A stretch of 64,000 bases of DNA, taken from Trachythela sp. YZ-2020. Its lineage: Eukaryota > Cnidaria > Anthozoa > Malacalcyonacea > Clavulariidae. Below are positions 12,448 to 24,733 of this stretch, in pieces. Below the pieces are notes generated by a model. It was not told the origin of the DNA. It made no database searches and worked only from the letters and a program-made list of their open reading frames with translations. Each line of letters begins with the position of its first letter. Within the stretch, counting starts at the first letter, position 1. The stretch spans positions 1,116,001 through 1,180,000 of the forward strand of contig JADLSH010000184.1 in NCBI GenBank assembly GCA_016169945.1. Direction: 5' to 3'. A program made the translations under genes and the position numbers.

Positions 12448-12795
12448 TAGCCTGCATCGCAGACGCTTACCTTCACATTACCTTCACATGGTTAGCGTCT
12501 GCTAATTGGAGGAATAATTCTTGTTCTGGCTTACGTCATCAGAAAATCATTATTTCCCGCTTTTAAATAATTAATTATGAATTATATTCATGGCGTCCGA
12601 AGAGTGTATTCTTTGTTGCACTGTTTTGTCAAAAGGAAACGATCGAAATCTAGTGAAATCAAACAAAACATCCAATCACATTCGTTTCCCAAGTTCTTGG
12701 GAAAAATCACGTGCCAGAACAAGAATCATTCCTCCAATTAGCAGACGCTAACCATGTGAAGGTAATGTGAAGGTAAGCGTCTGCGATGCAGGCTA
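12448..12795. mobile_element. MITE with 83-bp terminal inverted repeats and 9-bp target duplication
   Basis: The left arm 12448-12530 and right arm 12713-12795 are inverted copies with about one mismatch (start TAGCCTGCATCGCAGACGC). They are flanked by the same 9 bases, CCACGGAGA, at 12439-12447 and 12796-12804. A 9-bp duplication with long arms points to a Mutator-like (MULE) origin. No transposase is present. Confidence 0.85.
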
Positions 12796-13078
12796 CCACG
12801 GAGAATGACACTGTTGCTTCAGCGACTAAAAACCTCGTACAAAAATAAAAAGTCATTCAATTAAAAAAATCCACTTGAAAGCACTTGAAAGTCATTGAAT
12901 ATACTTAACTAATAGTTATATACTTGTTGTGGTATTGACTATTGTCAATATCAATTAATTTATTGAGCACATGCAGAACCTAGTCTTGTCCTAGTTTCAC
13001 AATTCATGTCGCTATCACTGCCTTCTAGATTCAAAATAAGTGTTCAATTTTTTAAAGTTTTGACACTTGTTTTTAACA

Positions 13079-13300
13079 GGGTTCGTACGGGCCCTGGAAA
13101 TTTTTCTTATCCTGGAAACCCATGGAAAAGTTCTGAAATTTTAAACCACTGGAAAACCCTGGAAAACTGAACTTGTGTTAAATATGTTTATCTAAATAAA
13201 ATTCAAAATGCAATAAATTGTCGACATCTTGGTAAAAGTTTTTTAATTTTGTCTTGTTTCATGGAAAAGGACAGAAAAACGTCCTGGAAAGTCATTTGTA
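13079..13300. repeat. dispersed repeat rich in CCTGGAAA
   Basis: Begins AGGGTTCGTACGGGCCCTGG and repeats CTGGAAA six or more times. It resembles an anonymous dispersed repeat I recall from invertebrate genomes, but the family is not assigned. Confidence 0.4.
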
Positions 13301-14258
13301 TAATTTGCATTTATTAACATATTAATTAAAAACTTGGTTCATCTTTTTGTACATATGTAATAAACATGGCCTTGAGGCTTGAGGTCAGTACCTCCACGAG
13401 TCCAAAGGACGAGTGCGTGTAATTTGAGGTCATTGAAAAACCGACGGGTGTTTGTTTTTTTCTTAATGCAAGAGAACTCCTGCTTATATTTATTAATGAA
13501 ATATATAAGGGGAAAAATTATAAGATAAAGACAGGTGTCGGAACGAATTAGACGAAGACAATTATGTATATTTCATCACATTTTTTTGTCAATTGTGTAA
13601 ACAACATGACTTAAAGAATTAACAAGAATACTTTTTTCCCATAAATTTATAATAGTAGAATTTCTCTGGTAATCTGTGAAGTGAAGTTTTGTCTTGACGT
13701 TTGCCTCATGGCCATGGCCCATAGGCCATATAATAGAATGTTTCATATTTATATTTTAGTTTAATAATTACGTTCATTGCATGGGAAAGTAAACAAACCG
13801 GCAACGTCCGTTTGTTTACATTTTAAACACGCTATATTTAAAATTTTTTGATGTGTTCTGGTTCGCTATGCTTTAAATAAATACAGATTCGAGTTTCTGA
13901 TTTAGAAGATGTCGAATTTTAGTCGAAACAGCGCGAAATTTGGGCGTTGTTTACATCGCGGGACCCTCCATAGCACATGCGCAGAATGGACTTTACATGG
14001 TCTTTAATGATATAGAGTGAAACTTATTACTTTAATTTTAAACAATTAAATTGAAGCTGAACACTAATGTATTATTTATTTGTATTATACGTATATTGGT
14101 GCATGTGTACATTTAATTACATCAAATGTGACAATTACGTTGAAAAGAAGAACACGCTATTGACATTTTTTTAATATCGTGCAAAACTGCCCCTGCAATT
14201 TTAACTATAAGACTGTAACGTGGGCTATATCACATTTAGTAGTATACTACTCTATAGA

Positions 14259-14620
14259 TATAAATACTAAGCTTTTTCTCGGCATCTCGTTCGATGGGAA
14301 TAATAGTTTATGGTGTTTGTGGATGAAATATTCATTCGAACAAAAATTTATATACGTTTTTAGACCTAGCCAGGAGCAGTTGCGAAAAATGCAACCTTAG
14401 ACCCTCTGGCAGGAATCGAACCTGCCGCCCTGCGATTCCGGTGCAGCGCTCCAACCAACCGAGCTGCTGAGCATGAACCGCAAGCTCGCGCATGTATATA
14501 TATGGGAGGGATGCCAGTATATGGTATATGGGTAAATACTAAGATTTTTCTCGGCATCTCGTTCGATGGGAATAATATAGTTGATGGTGTTTGTGGATGG
14601 AATATTCGAACGAAATATAT
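14259..14620. repeat. direct repeat pair flanking a tRNA-like element
   Basis: About 90 bases at 14259-14352 recur in direct orientation at 14532-14620 (shared phrases TTTTTCTCGGCATCTCG, ATGGGAATAATA and GGTGTTTGTGGATG). The tRNA-like unit lies between them. Confidence 0.7.
14401..14473 (-). repeat. tRNA-like element (SINE head or tRNA pseudogene)
   Basis: On the minus strand it shows a D arm with A box (CAGCTCGGTTGG), an anticodon-arm region CTGCACCGGAATCGCAG, and a perfect B box GGTTCGATTCC within a GCAGG/CCTGC T stem. The acceptor strands pair poorly (about 4 of 7), and base 33 would not be U, so a functional tRNA is unlikely. Confidence 0.6.
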
Positions 14621-14624
14621 ACAA

Positions 14625-16390
14625 AAATAAATTTTGGGAAAATCGTTTAATTAACGATTGGGAATAGATCCAAAGTCAATCATTTTAGCGAAAAATCATA
14701 TATATATTATTATTTTTCTATATATATACATATAAAAATCATATATTGCTAAATTAATAAATTCAATATTCATGGCATGTATAGTACTTTTCAGTTTCCG
14801 CCCCAACTCACTTCAACTTGTGACCCTCGAGGCTTAACTCACGCGAAGATCATAATTTGTTTTTATTTTATCTCCATCTCTGTAATTTGCAACGTAGTTT
14901 TTCCGTTGTATAATATAGTTAGCTTAAAGTGTATAGTTAAAGCCTATATATTTAATACAAACCATATTCCAAACAGAAGCATCTGGTGCACTCAAGATTT
15001 GAGAATTGATTATAATCAACAATAAAAAAATATTATAAATACATGCTCGCCAACATAGCTTGTCAGTCTGTACACAGCAGGCCAACGCCATCACGGTAAT
15101 ATATTTTCCCCAAAGCATTGACCTTGTTTAAGTCAAGTAATATTTTGCTTTTGTCCGTCGTCAGGGGTTATGCAAAGTCTCTTTGACTTTGTCATTCTTA
15201 ATCTAATCAATGGTAATTATTTTTGTCACCTATAGGTGACATGAGGCATCGAATGTAATGAAGCCTTGCCCTTGGCTTGGGAAATTTATAATCTTTCTTT
15301 CTTTTAAATCTGATTAAAGTCAAAACAAGTATTCTTACGATATTGGTACAATTTTTATTTTTGCTGGAAATTTTTCATGCTGAGCGAAACAAATGCATAA
15401 TTTAACTGATCGCCTCAAGCGGTATAATATCAATGATGCATGAATGTGCGAAGTTTGTGCAATTGGTTTGGTATATATAAAATTGGAAAATAGAATTGTT
15501 CACACATTCGTCTGTGATCTGAATCGAAATTTTGACTGCTAACAATATAAAATAATTGTTTAAGGTTTGTATATATAAATAGTTGCATGTGTTTGCTATT
15601 ATATATTGCCGAAGATTATATATATTCGTGTGAAATTGATTTGGCATTTACATAAAATTGGACAATAGAATTTTTCGCACATCCGAATATTAATTGAAAT
15701 TTCGACTGCTGATATATAGTCAGAATAATGTAAAACAATTGTTTGAGTTTTTGTATATATTTCAATGTATAAATCTATTTTATTTTATTAAGGAGATGGT
15801 TTTTGACTATTTTTGCCTTTGCTTGGAGTTCACTTTTCTCGTCCGAGAATTTTTCCCAATGACGACGACGACATGCATGAGTAAAACTGTCTGGCGCGAG
15901 ACTTGTTAAATTATATATTTATAAGTTTCCGAAGTCAGTTGCATTAAAAATGGTATATTCCAGTGTATATACATAGTGTTTTACAATAAGCTGTAGGACT
16001 ATTATATATAGCTGCATACTGTGAATTGCGCGATATTTGTACCAGTTTCAAAAATATAAAAAAAATTCAGCTGAAATCACAATTGTGTGATTTTTTAATA
16101 TTTTCCCGTTTTTGTCGATTTAGGCCGCGATTTAACACACTAATTAATTGTGTTTTCCTACTCATTTGTACAGGAAAATTGAAGAATTATGATTGGTGCA
16201 TGTAGGTGATTGGAAACATATACCTGCCATACTCTGAAGACGAGGCAATACACAATATAGAAGAAAATTAATCTTATATAGAAAGACGAGCAATCGTTGG
16301 ACTAAAAGATCTATAAGAAAAATTGAAGAGTTTTACTTGGAAACACCTTCAGTTGATATATTGATATATTGACATTGTATATAGTGTACA
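14625..16390. other. AT-rich spacer with one diverged tandem duplication
   Basis: No gene seen. About 130 bases at 15448-15580 recur, diverged, at 15627-15770 (shared ATAAAATTGGA.AATAGAATT and TTTGACTGCT-like phrases). Confidence 0.45.
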
Positions 16391-16393
16391 AAA

Positions 16394-18308
16394 ATGTGGT
16401 TCTTCCGACAGAAATACAATGAATTAATGGCAATGTGTGTCTGCATTTTAGTCCTCCAAACAGGGATCGTAAGTGCAGGTAAGGCGAAGAATATACAGTA
16501 TATACAGTAGATAAATCGTTTTTAATGGATAGTTCACCGCCTTTTTACAGAATAGATCATCTGGGACAAGAAACCTTTTTCAAACACTATATATATATAG
16601 CTGTATAGCACAAAATTACAATAAATGGAAAGCGATAAATATCAAGTTAAGTTTATTTTTATAGTGTTTCATTTCGTAGCGATTTTTATTATAATTGCAA
16701 AACGTCTACAGATTTCCTGTATCATTCTATAGGCATAAAAATATTTACTTCATTGTAAGCAAAAATCATTGCAATTCCGTCATCATTTTCATCATTGATA
16801 TGCACGACGTCAGCACCTGCCATCCGCCATCTTGTTTTATAATTGTATCTAATATAAGATGACGTCCAAACCTGGGTAGACGTTATAAAACTCATAAGAA
16901 TAGATTAAATATCAGGAGCGGATAGCTTTTGTACATACAATTTTAATAAAAGAACAGACGATTGTAAAATATATTAGAGGTAGACGAAAGCAAATTGTTT
17001 GATTATCTCAAAAATCAAGAAAAGAACAGAGAATTTGTGAAAGATATTAAAGGTATAGACGAAACCAATAACCAGGTAATCGGATACTTCAAGCAATCTC
17101 GTGAATAATTTAATGCCAGTTTCCTTCAAAAGTCTTCTGCAAACACTGAGAATCAATAGGAGGAATTCGCCTCCAAAGTTGGCTTGATTTATATAGGCGT
17201 TTATACCACTTTTTCAAACTAACAGCATGATTTGCATTGCATAGCAGGAGACGATTTTTACGCTTTCTAAGTATTTTCAGGACACTGTATAACTTGCATG
17301 GACTGCCCTAGCCAACTGAGAGATACGTTCAACTCAGACGTTGCATGCACAACAGAAACCTGAGGGATAAGACGCTGCTTGATCTTCCGAAGGTGCATGA
17401 ACAGTGCAATAGGACAATCAACATTCAAGTATGCTGGTGCAAAAGACTGGAACTCTTTACCTTTAAACATTAGAGAAATGATATCCTTCTCAAAATTTAA
17501 ACGTACTGTTTATACGCATCTTTTAGAACTTGACAATAAGTCTCATATTTGTAGTGTATAAGAATATGAATGTTTATATTGTATATAAAATTAGTGTAAC
17601 GTTGATAATTGTAAACAATGTTCTCCCGTTTATACCAGCAGCTTTGCTGATGGGATTTTTAACAGTTTAAATAAAGTCTTTATTATTATTATTATTATTT
17701 TCTTTGTGTTTTGCTCATGCGAATTGACCTTAGAAGTCCTTACGTCACACCACTGTTAAACAATGAATATTTGACCTATACATGTATCCCACATTGCATT
17801 GCGTATACGTTATGTTTATATGGATTGAAATTGTGTGACGTAAGCACTTCTAGGGTCAGGTATAAGTGCGTTTATTACGAAACGTTACATACACCTGTAA
17901 GTATTTACATTAGTTAAATCTATTTTCTTTCATGGTATATAGATGTGGAGTATTTCGCTTATACGTCGCCAAAATCACGTTCTGTTGCTCAATCACTCTG
18001 TCAAGCTGACGAAAACGGAAATCTAGCTAGCTTTATTAACCAGACTGACATTGACAAAATGAGAACAGCTACGCCTGACCTACAGGAATATTGGACAGGA
18101 CTTATGTATACAAAATCCACCGGCTCGTGGAGCTTTGTCAATGGTGCAGATACACAATTTGCGTTGTCGAAGTTTGCAGCACCGCGTTTTGACCAAGATT
18201 GGTGCGTGAAGATGAAAGGTGATGGAACGTTAACTCCAACTCATTGTACCGAAGGGAGGCAATACATTTGTCAAACTGGTCAACATCCAACTCCACCGAT
18301 TTCATCAG
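16394..18308 (+). CDS. C1: secreted CTLD protein (signal peptide + CTLD; 3' end not found)
   Basis: Exon 1 (16394-16478) codes for a 28-residue signal peptide with the hydrophobic core MAMCVCILVLQTGIVSA and ends in a phase-1 donor (CAG|GTAAGG). Exon 2 (17943-18308, acceptor TATATAG, donor CAG|GTTAGA) holds a complete short C-type-lectin-like domain. Visible marks are the LCQ cysteine, NLASF, YWTGL (a WIGL variant), SWSFVNG, DWCV and the closing C......YICQ. No EPN/QPD or WND calcium-sugar motif is present. The exon ends in a Pro/Ser-rich stretch. It is the closest paralogue of the C3 CTLD exon, including the first bases of the following intron. A weak last-exon candidate (18887 or 18890 to 19050, followed by AATAAA near 19061) encodes no recognisable domain. 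A 1.5-kb intron between the two exons contains a LINE tail. Confidence 0.7.
17379..17700 (+). mobile_element. 5'-truncated LINE, C-terminus and 3' tail
   Basis: A 60-residue ORF (17379-17561) matches the usual end of non-LTR reverse transcriptases (STFKYAGAKDWNSLPLNIRE). The 3' end runs into a TTA/ATT microsatellite at about 17682-17699, as in CR1/L2-type elements. It sits in the C1 intron. Confidence 0.7.
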
Positions 18309-18390
18309 GTTAGAGTATTAAAATTAAATGTTAGAGTATACTTATAATGAGTTAGTTTGCCTAAGGAGACGGCTGATGAAAAACAGTTCA

Positions 18391-18648
18391 GGTTAGTACG
18401 ACTATTTCTTTAGGATAATGGAGATTTAAGATAATATATTAAACTATAGAGAGCACTCTGCATACCTCCGCCAGCAAATTAAGTATTCATGCATAAATTA
18501 TACATGCACTAATTATGCAGGTTAGTACCAATTTCTTTAGGATAATGGAGATTAAGATAAAGTATTAAACTAAAAGGCACTCAGAGACTGCATACCTCCG
18601 CCAGCAAATTAAGTATTCATGCATAAAATATACATGCATTAATATGCA
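18391..18648. repeat. tandem duplication, two units of about 129 bp
   Basis: 18391-18519 and 18520-18648 both begin GGTTAGTAC and share CATACCTCCGCCAGCAAATT; similarity is about 90%. Lies just after the C1 CTLD exon. Confidence 0.8.
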
Positions 18649-20530
18649 TTCAGTTCTGTTCAGCCAGGAAAAGCAAGACAAACTTTCGTAAATTTCTCGT
18701 ATAATTTTTATACAAGTTGAACCGAAATTTAATAGACTTGTCCTTGGCCTATGGCCATTAGCTTCACAAATTTCGTATTGAAATGTTTGATGTTTTTTGA
18801 GTTATCGTGCTCGCAAAAAAACAAACACGCACACACAATCATAACCTCCATGGCAATCAGAAATCATAACCTCCTGGCGGAGGTAGTAGCCCTATTATCG
18901 TCGTGGTACAAATATAACCTGTCGTCGCAATGCACAGCAGCAATTGTTTTTGTGGAGAAACACCTGGATTATTTATGGTGTTTCAACAAAGAAACGTTGT
19001 GTAACATTCGAGAAAAAGACACGCGCGCGAAATTCAAAGCTTTAACATAAAGCTGGGACAAAATAAAAGCAAATGAAAATAAAAATACTTTTTGCTCTGT
19101 CTTCTTGAATTTAAAGAAGAGAGCATGTGTTGCTCTCTCCAGGCTTATGGCTAGTCATACAAAAGATAACAATAAACAAAATGCAATGAAGCATGTATAT
19201 ATCGCGTGCGCCGAGAATCTCAACGACAACGATTGGAATCTCTGCAGCCTGTGAAGCTCAGCCTATGATTAAGCATGCGGCATAAAGGAAAACAGTGAAT
19301 GAAGAGCTCTAAGACCAGGATTTGCAGCCACCCAACCAGAGCGTCCCAAATGTGTTATGTAGAACGACTATAATGTAGTGAAATATACATTAACTGGTGA
19401 AAATAATGGCATATTCAAGTACAGAGAATAAAAAATAGAATGTTTGGCCACGTTTATTCATAAATTTTAAGTAAAGAATAAAAGCCGGAAGCTATTCCAT
19501 TATTTAAGATAATTGATGTTCATTATCTCAAATAATGACTTTAATTAATTAATTATAATGCCTTCTTAAAACCAATGTCAATGTCTCAATGAGCTAGCCT
19601 CTGTAATAACTATATAATACTAATTGAATTGTATAGTTTTCTGTTTTACTTGTAGCCTTCATTCTACCATAGAAAATTATAAATCTATGTACTATTCAGA
19701 ATGTATTTTGATTTATCTATGATCACTCTCCTCCGCCGAGAGCCAGAGGCTTCTTCGGGCGAGGGCAAGATCACGCAGGCAAGCATATGGGGTTAGCAGG
19801 CGGCGCGTGGGGAGCCACGATTGCCTTCACAAACACTAATTAGAAGCATTTCGATTACATGTCATATGACAGATGCATGCATGCAATATTTGTACGTATA
19901 ATTTTGATTGTGCATGTGAGTCAGTGCTAGATATAGCCGGCAGGGAATGATTTTGGTAAAATTGAAATATTCATTCAATGTGCAAATTGGTAGGAATTGT
20001 GCAACTATAATATTTGAATCGCAGTAGCCAATGATACGCTAAAGCTTAAGCAAGCATTGATCATTTATGTTTAAACCGTAATTACAGAGACTCTTAAAGC
20101 ATTAGGATGTCAGTTTGTACTGTAGTTCAATTTTGGAATATTTATTTATACATTAGTGTGACGCACAAATTTAACGTAGGCGCGACCATGCAGACGTATA
20201 GAATTTAAAGAACTTGCTCAACAATTTGATGTATAATTTGTATTCAATTTCTTGGTAGTCGGTTAGGCTACTTTATATTTTAACAAGACAACAATATGTA
20301 GATCTATTTTTAACGGGTATACTTTGAATATCACGTTACATATATATTCAATTAATCCATTTTTAATGAAGTTTGTCTATAACTAATTGGAAAACTAATA
20401 ACGATATCAATTATATTTAAGTAATATATTGTATACAAGTCATTATTAGAAAAATTGGGACAAATTGGGACCGATATGATATATACTGGACAGCTAAAAC
20501 AGGAATGACACCATGTCCTTTTGACTGCTC
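18649..20530. other. spacer between C1 and C2
   Basis: Contains an anonymous 99-residue ORF (18751-19050) followed by an AATAAA, but no recognised domain. The remainder shows no gene-like sequence. Confidence 0.35.
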
Positions 20531-20538
20531 CACATTGT

Positions 20539-20548
20539 CGCAGGTGAA
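20539..20548 (+). promoter_or_regulatory. CGCAGGTGAA motif upstream of C2
   Basis: This 10-mer ends 45 bases before the C2 start codon. The same 10-mer stands close before the starts of C4, C6, C7 and C10. It contains an E-box (CAGGTG) and also resembles a 5' splice donor (CAG|GTGAA). Confidence 0.45.
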
Positions 20549-20593
20549 CAAATACATGCATACGCAGAAAGAACTGCTTCTTTTGGGGGCAAA

Positions 20594-23500
20594 ATGTTGT
20601 TGCATTTTCTTATCCTCGGTTTTTTGCCAGCTATTCTTGTATCAGCAGGTTAGTACTAAACATTTTACTTGTTAAATACGAATATAAAATTTCTGATAAT
20701 ATAAAGAAGATCTTAAATTTCATTCTATATTTATCTTCGAACCAAGGACTCAGACATGTCATTTCATGTCAGCCGCTGAAATGTGGCATAGAAGTTTAAT
20801 TAAAGCGTAGAAAGTGTAGAAAAAAGCTTCAATTTTGAATTTGGATAAATAATTTCGAGCATAATTTTGTAAAGGTAAGCTCATACTGTACTTGTTGAGA
20901 ATGTAGTAATCGTGGTTTCTTACTTTTTATATCACAACAATGTCAATGGGCATTGGCCCTTTGGCTAATACTTGGCATATAAGGCAATAGTGCATACCAT
21001 CCAATGACGATTCAGGGATCGGAATGTTCCATTGCCCATTCATTGGGTTGAAAATCCAGTCACTCCGTGTTATGAATTTCATCATTTGGCATGCACTTGT
21101 GCGTTCTCAAATCGCGCTGAAAATTACCCTTACGAAAATTTCACATATAATTTCACATGTGAAAATGTCTTTTCACATGTGAACTGTTCCAATTCCACAT
21201 GTGAAATAGAAATTTCAAATGCGAAATAATTTTTCACATATGAACCTTTACTTTCACATGTGAAAATATACGTGAAATTCGAATTTCGCATGTGAAAATT
21301 CTGAATTTTACATGTGAAATGTGCATTTTCACATGTGAAATTTTTCCAATTCCACACATAATTTCACATGTGAAAATGTATGTGAAATTTTCGTAAGGAT
21401 ATACTCGTGCATGAATATTAAGCACCCACTCGTATACACCAACAAGTAAAAACACCTCACATTCAACAAGCACAGAACAAGATCACATATATTATACTAT
21501 AGAATATTTATTTCAATTGGAAAAAGTTTGATTTCATTCTTCCAATAGGAAACAATGAAGTCAGTACAGCGACGACATTTGCAGGGAGCTGCACTACATG
21601 TATGAAATGTGGTCCAAAGTGGTTTCTAGTTTGTTTCAAAGGTACACTTTAATTATTCGTGTGAATTTAAAGTATATAATTTGTAATTCTTCAATGTGGA
21701 GTTTCAGTGTATAGGAGAAGCGATGAAGATGAACAATAAATTTGAGGGATTATAGGATCAAACTACCTGAACAATACAGCCCTTCGTCTGGAAGTTACTA
21801 ACTGCTACTGTGACTTCCAGTTCTTGACGAAACGTCGAAGTTCTTGTTGTATTTTTTCTGTAGTTTGATTCTGTAATACCTCAAGTTAATTTGTTTTTCG
21901 TATCTCGTGTCAGTTTTACCATAATTATTGTTAATGAAAATGAACATCATTTGAAAACCCGGCAAACTCCAAGGCGTACAAATCGTTTTTTACGTTTATT
22001 GATATTTTAACATTATACGTTTGGGCGATTGGAACCAGAATTTGCTACTGGGTGATCGAATTGCCGTCCACAAAGATATTTCATATTAAACTTGCGAGTT
22101 AAATTCAACGGAAATTCGACATGTAAAACAGGCCTCAAACGAAGAAAAAAAGCTTCTGAACCTTTCTTAACACACAGTTCAAGTTTTTCTTAATTATACC
22201 CATGTGTGAATTGAATACAATAGGGTGTTTGACTGCAATGCTAATTTCAGTTTCAAAGGGTTTACTTTTTTGGGACACCCTGTACAGGGTGAGTCAGAAA
22301 AAAGTGATGCCTTTGTTATTCAAATTTGCCGCGAGTTACTTGTTGTTGAAATTTGACAATTCCCATGGGTACAGCCAAAAGAACGCAGTTTGTTACAACA
22401 AATACTCTTTGGTCTGTAGTCAGCTGTACCATTTTGTATTTTCAACGAATGATCAAGGACAAGGTCGTGGATGACTGATTAATGAAAGGTGTATGCAAAT
22501 TTCTATAGTGTTATCAATTCGCGCACGATAGCTAGTATGCACTTTAAACCCCACAGGGAATTACATTTCTGTTTTTACATATGAAAGGCATCACTTTTTT
22601 CTGACTCACCCTGTATATACTGTACAGGTCCAAAAAAAGTCCCCTATAGAAATCACTCTTTTGTTGTTAAACGTGCGTTGTTATACCTCTGGGAATTCGT
22701 CTTACCGTCAGTTCGAGTAAGAATGGTTCAACTGTCTACAGGGCAACGAGTTAGAGCAAACTATTTGGACGAAGGGAAGTTGTAAATACTTCCGCCGTTC
22801 ATGTACAATTCAATTAAATTCCCAAAGGTATAATAACGTACAAGAGTGATTTCTAAAGGGGGACACCCTGTGCAGATTGTTCTGTTAGCATAACAATGGT
22901 GCCATCCAGTCACGAACCAATGATCGTATGTTCTATTGAAAATCCCACTCATCCAATCCTGTCACTCATTATTTTTACTTTTATTTTAGCATTAATGCAA
23001 AAGCCTATTAACATGCATTGAAATCAGATTTTGGTGAACTAGTAGCAGTGGTGTTATAGTGCTTTGAATATACTTGCACCTTTTTCTGTTAAACTAATAA
23101 CTATGTCAAGATGTAAACAAGACTACTAAACATAACAACAAACCATTGCAACAAATACAACAACAACAATAACAACAACTAGAAAATTAAAATATAACTC
23201 TGTATGTTAATTAATTTAGATACTTAAGTAGATCATTTTTGTTGATATTTTAGCTTCATGGCAGCAAGCAGAAAATTACTGTGAAACGTTGGGTGGACAC
23301 TTGATTTCGTTTGCAAAAGAAGAACACTTAAACGATATAGCAGTTCATGTCCTGAATAGTGCAAACAATGACTCTCATTATTGGACTGGATTACAAAATA
23401 TTAACGGTTCCGGCTGGTCTTTTTCAGATTATACAAACGTAGATTATGCAAATGAGAGCATAAAAGCGATAAAATCGGAAAGTGAACCAAAAGGAAAGTG

Positions 23501-23625
23501 TCTTCTTGTTAAAAGAAGTGGACGGCGTAGACCCAAAACTCTAACAAAGCTTTGTACTGCCGAAAACAATTTTATCTGTCAGCTCGATGGTAATGGTCAT
23601 TTGTCTTCGTTTAACACGTGCACCA
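20594..23625 (+). CDS. C2: secreted CTLD protein with domain split over two exons
   Basis: Exon 1 (20594-20648) gives a strong signal peptide, MLLHFLILGFLPAILVSA. Exon 2 (21549-21641, 31 codons) is cysteine-rich (CTTCMKCGPKWFLVCF) and supplies the first strand of a long-form CTLD. Exon 3 (23254-23625) supplies the rest: SWQQAENYCETLGGHLISF, then YWTGLQNINGSGWSF, KCLLV and C....NFICQ. All junctions are phase 1; the last donor is AGTAAGTAT at 23626. This is the most canonical CTLD in the array, yet no EPN/QPD or WND motif is visible, so calcium-dependent sugar binding is doubtful. A weak 33-base exon candidate follows near 23662-23694. No membrane segment was found before C3 begins 1.1 kb later. 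Confidence 0.72.
21128..21398. mobile_element. foldback element built of TTTCACATGTGAAA palindromes
   Basis: The ends CCTTACGAAAATTTCACATA and its inverse enclose 271 bases that carry four exact copies of the 14-bp palindrome TTTCACATGTGAAA and about five variants. It lies in the first intron of C2. ORFs here simply read the palindromes. Confidence 0.75.
21753..21880. repeat. dispersed repeat, CTACCTGAA / CGAAACGTCGAAGTTCTTG family, copy 1
   Basis: Shows a hairpin between CCCTTCGTCTGGAAGTTA and TGACTTCCAGTTCTT, followed by GAAACGTCGAAGTTCTTGTT. Related copies are at about 30040-30180, 40905-40975 and 58007-58190. Confidence 0.6.
22285..22613. mobile_element. MITE with CAGGGTGAGTCAG ends and TA target duplication
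   Basis: The end CAGGGTGAGTCAGAAAAAAG and its exact inverse at the right enclose 329 bases. TA flanks both sides (22283-22284, 22614-22615), as for Tc1/mariner-type elements. It lies within the second intron of C2. Confidence 0.8.
22625..22870. mobile_element. second hairpin MITE, adjacent to the first
   Basis: The arms share AGAAATCACTCTT and the inverse of AATTCCCAAAGGTATAATAACG. The ends are CAGGTCC and CACCCTG. It begins 11 bases after the preceding element and shows diverged terminal repeats. Confidence 0.65.
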
Positions 23626-24733
23626 GTAAGTATATTTATGTTGTTGAATTTGAATACACAGTTATAATATCAAAACATTGTGGTGGTAACCAAGGTTAGT
23701 TCATCTAATAATTCGTTTCTGCATAAACTCGGCAAACAGACGGATAATCTGTAAAGACGAACAATATATACGTAGATCGGCCGCTGTTCTAGGAAAACCG
23801 CGCATATATTTTTTGTTTAAGTCGAAATTATTGTTGATATAATATTATGTTGGCTTACTATCAAACTGCGAGCAAGGCAAATAACTAATGTTTCAAGATG
23901 AAATTTTGTGTTTTATGTTATGAAAAATTAATGAGTTTAATAATGATATTACACTCATCTAAGTATTTGAAAAGCTTGAACACTCGATCTTCTCAGTTCT
24001 TCGATTTTTAAGTGATTATCTTAAATAATTGAAGTAACTAGTGAAACTTTTATAAAGTTTTCAATCAACTGGCCTATTTTACACAGTCTTGTATAGATTG
24101 AAAAACAGTTTTGAAGAAACTATTTCATAGTTTTCACATTTTGTCAGAATCAATGGAGGAAAATTTTAAGTGGTTAGACTATAAGAGCTCAGAAAGTATG
24201 TTTATGATGTCATAAAGTTGCAATGCGTCATTAAAAAAGTAATATTTCGATCATAGTTATCTAACGTATTATAATGTACATTATATATGTACATTATGTA
24301 TGTACATTAAACATAATATACCAGCATGACAAATACAGCATATTATGAATAGTCAAATCTACGAAATTGAAAAAGATATATATAACGTTCAGACCTGAAA
24401 TTATTTCGGTCATAATTATGTTCTAAAGGAGGAATTTTTGGCGCTTTGATCTCAATAGCGCGAATGCTGAAGTTTAGAGCTCTCTGAGGTAAGAAATAAG
24501 TGTATTTAATCAAATCGTACATGTTTTCTTTAATTTATTTTTAATGAAACATGACTTTAATAAACCTTTGCGTATGATATTTTATTAGGACAAGGCGATT
24601 GAAATGGACAACTTGGATGAAGTTTAATATGAGGCAGCTGCCTAGATTCAGTAATAAATACCAAAGGAGGTCTCTCTGTATAAGTGTAAAATCTCTTGTA
24701 TTCTACACAGCAGAAGCACAATAATTGAAGAAG

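Noticed and set aside
14401..14473. Functional tRNA gene on the minus strand
   Set aside because: Poor acceptor-stem pairing and no U at position 33; better explained as a SINE head or pseudogene.
18751..19050. 99-residue ORF as the last exon of C1
   Set aside because: Acceptors in the right phase lack a pyrimidine tract and the product has no membrane segment; kept only as a weak possibility.
21130..21473. Overlapping ORFs rich in SHVK/FTCE
   Set aside because: They read the TTTCACATGTGAAA palindromes in different frames.
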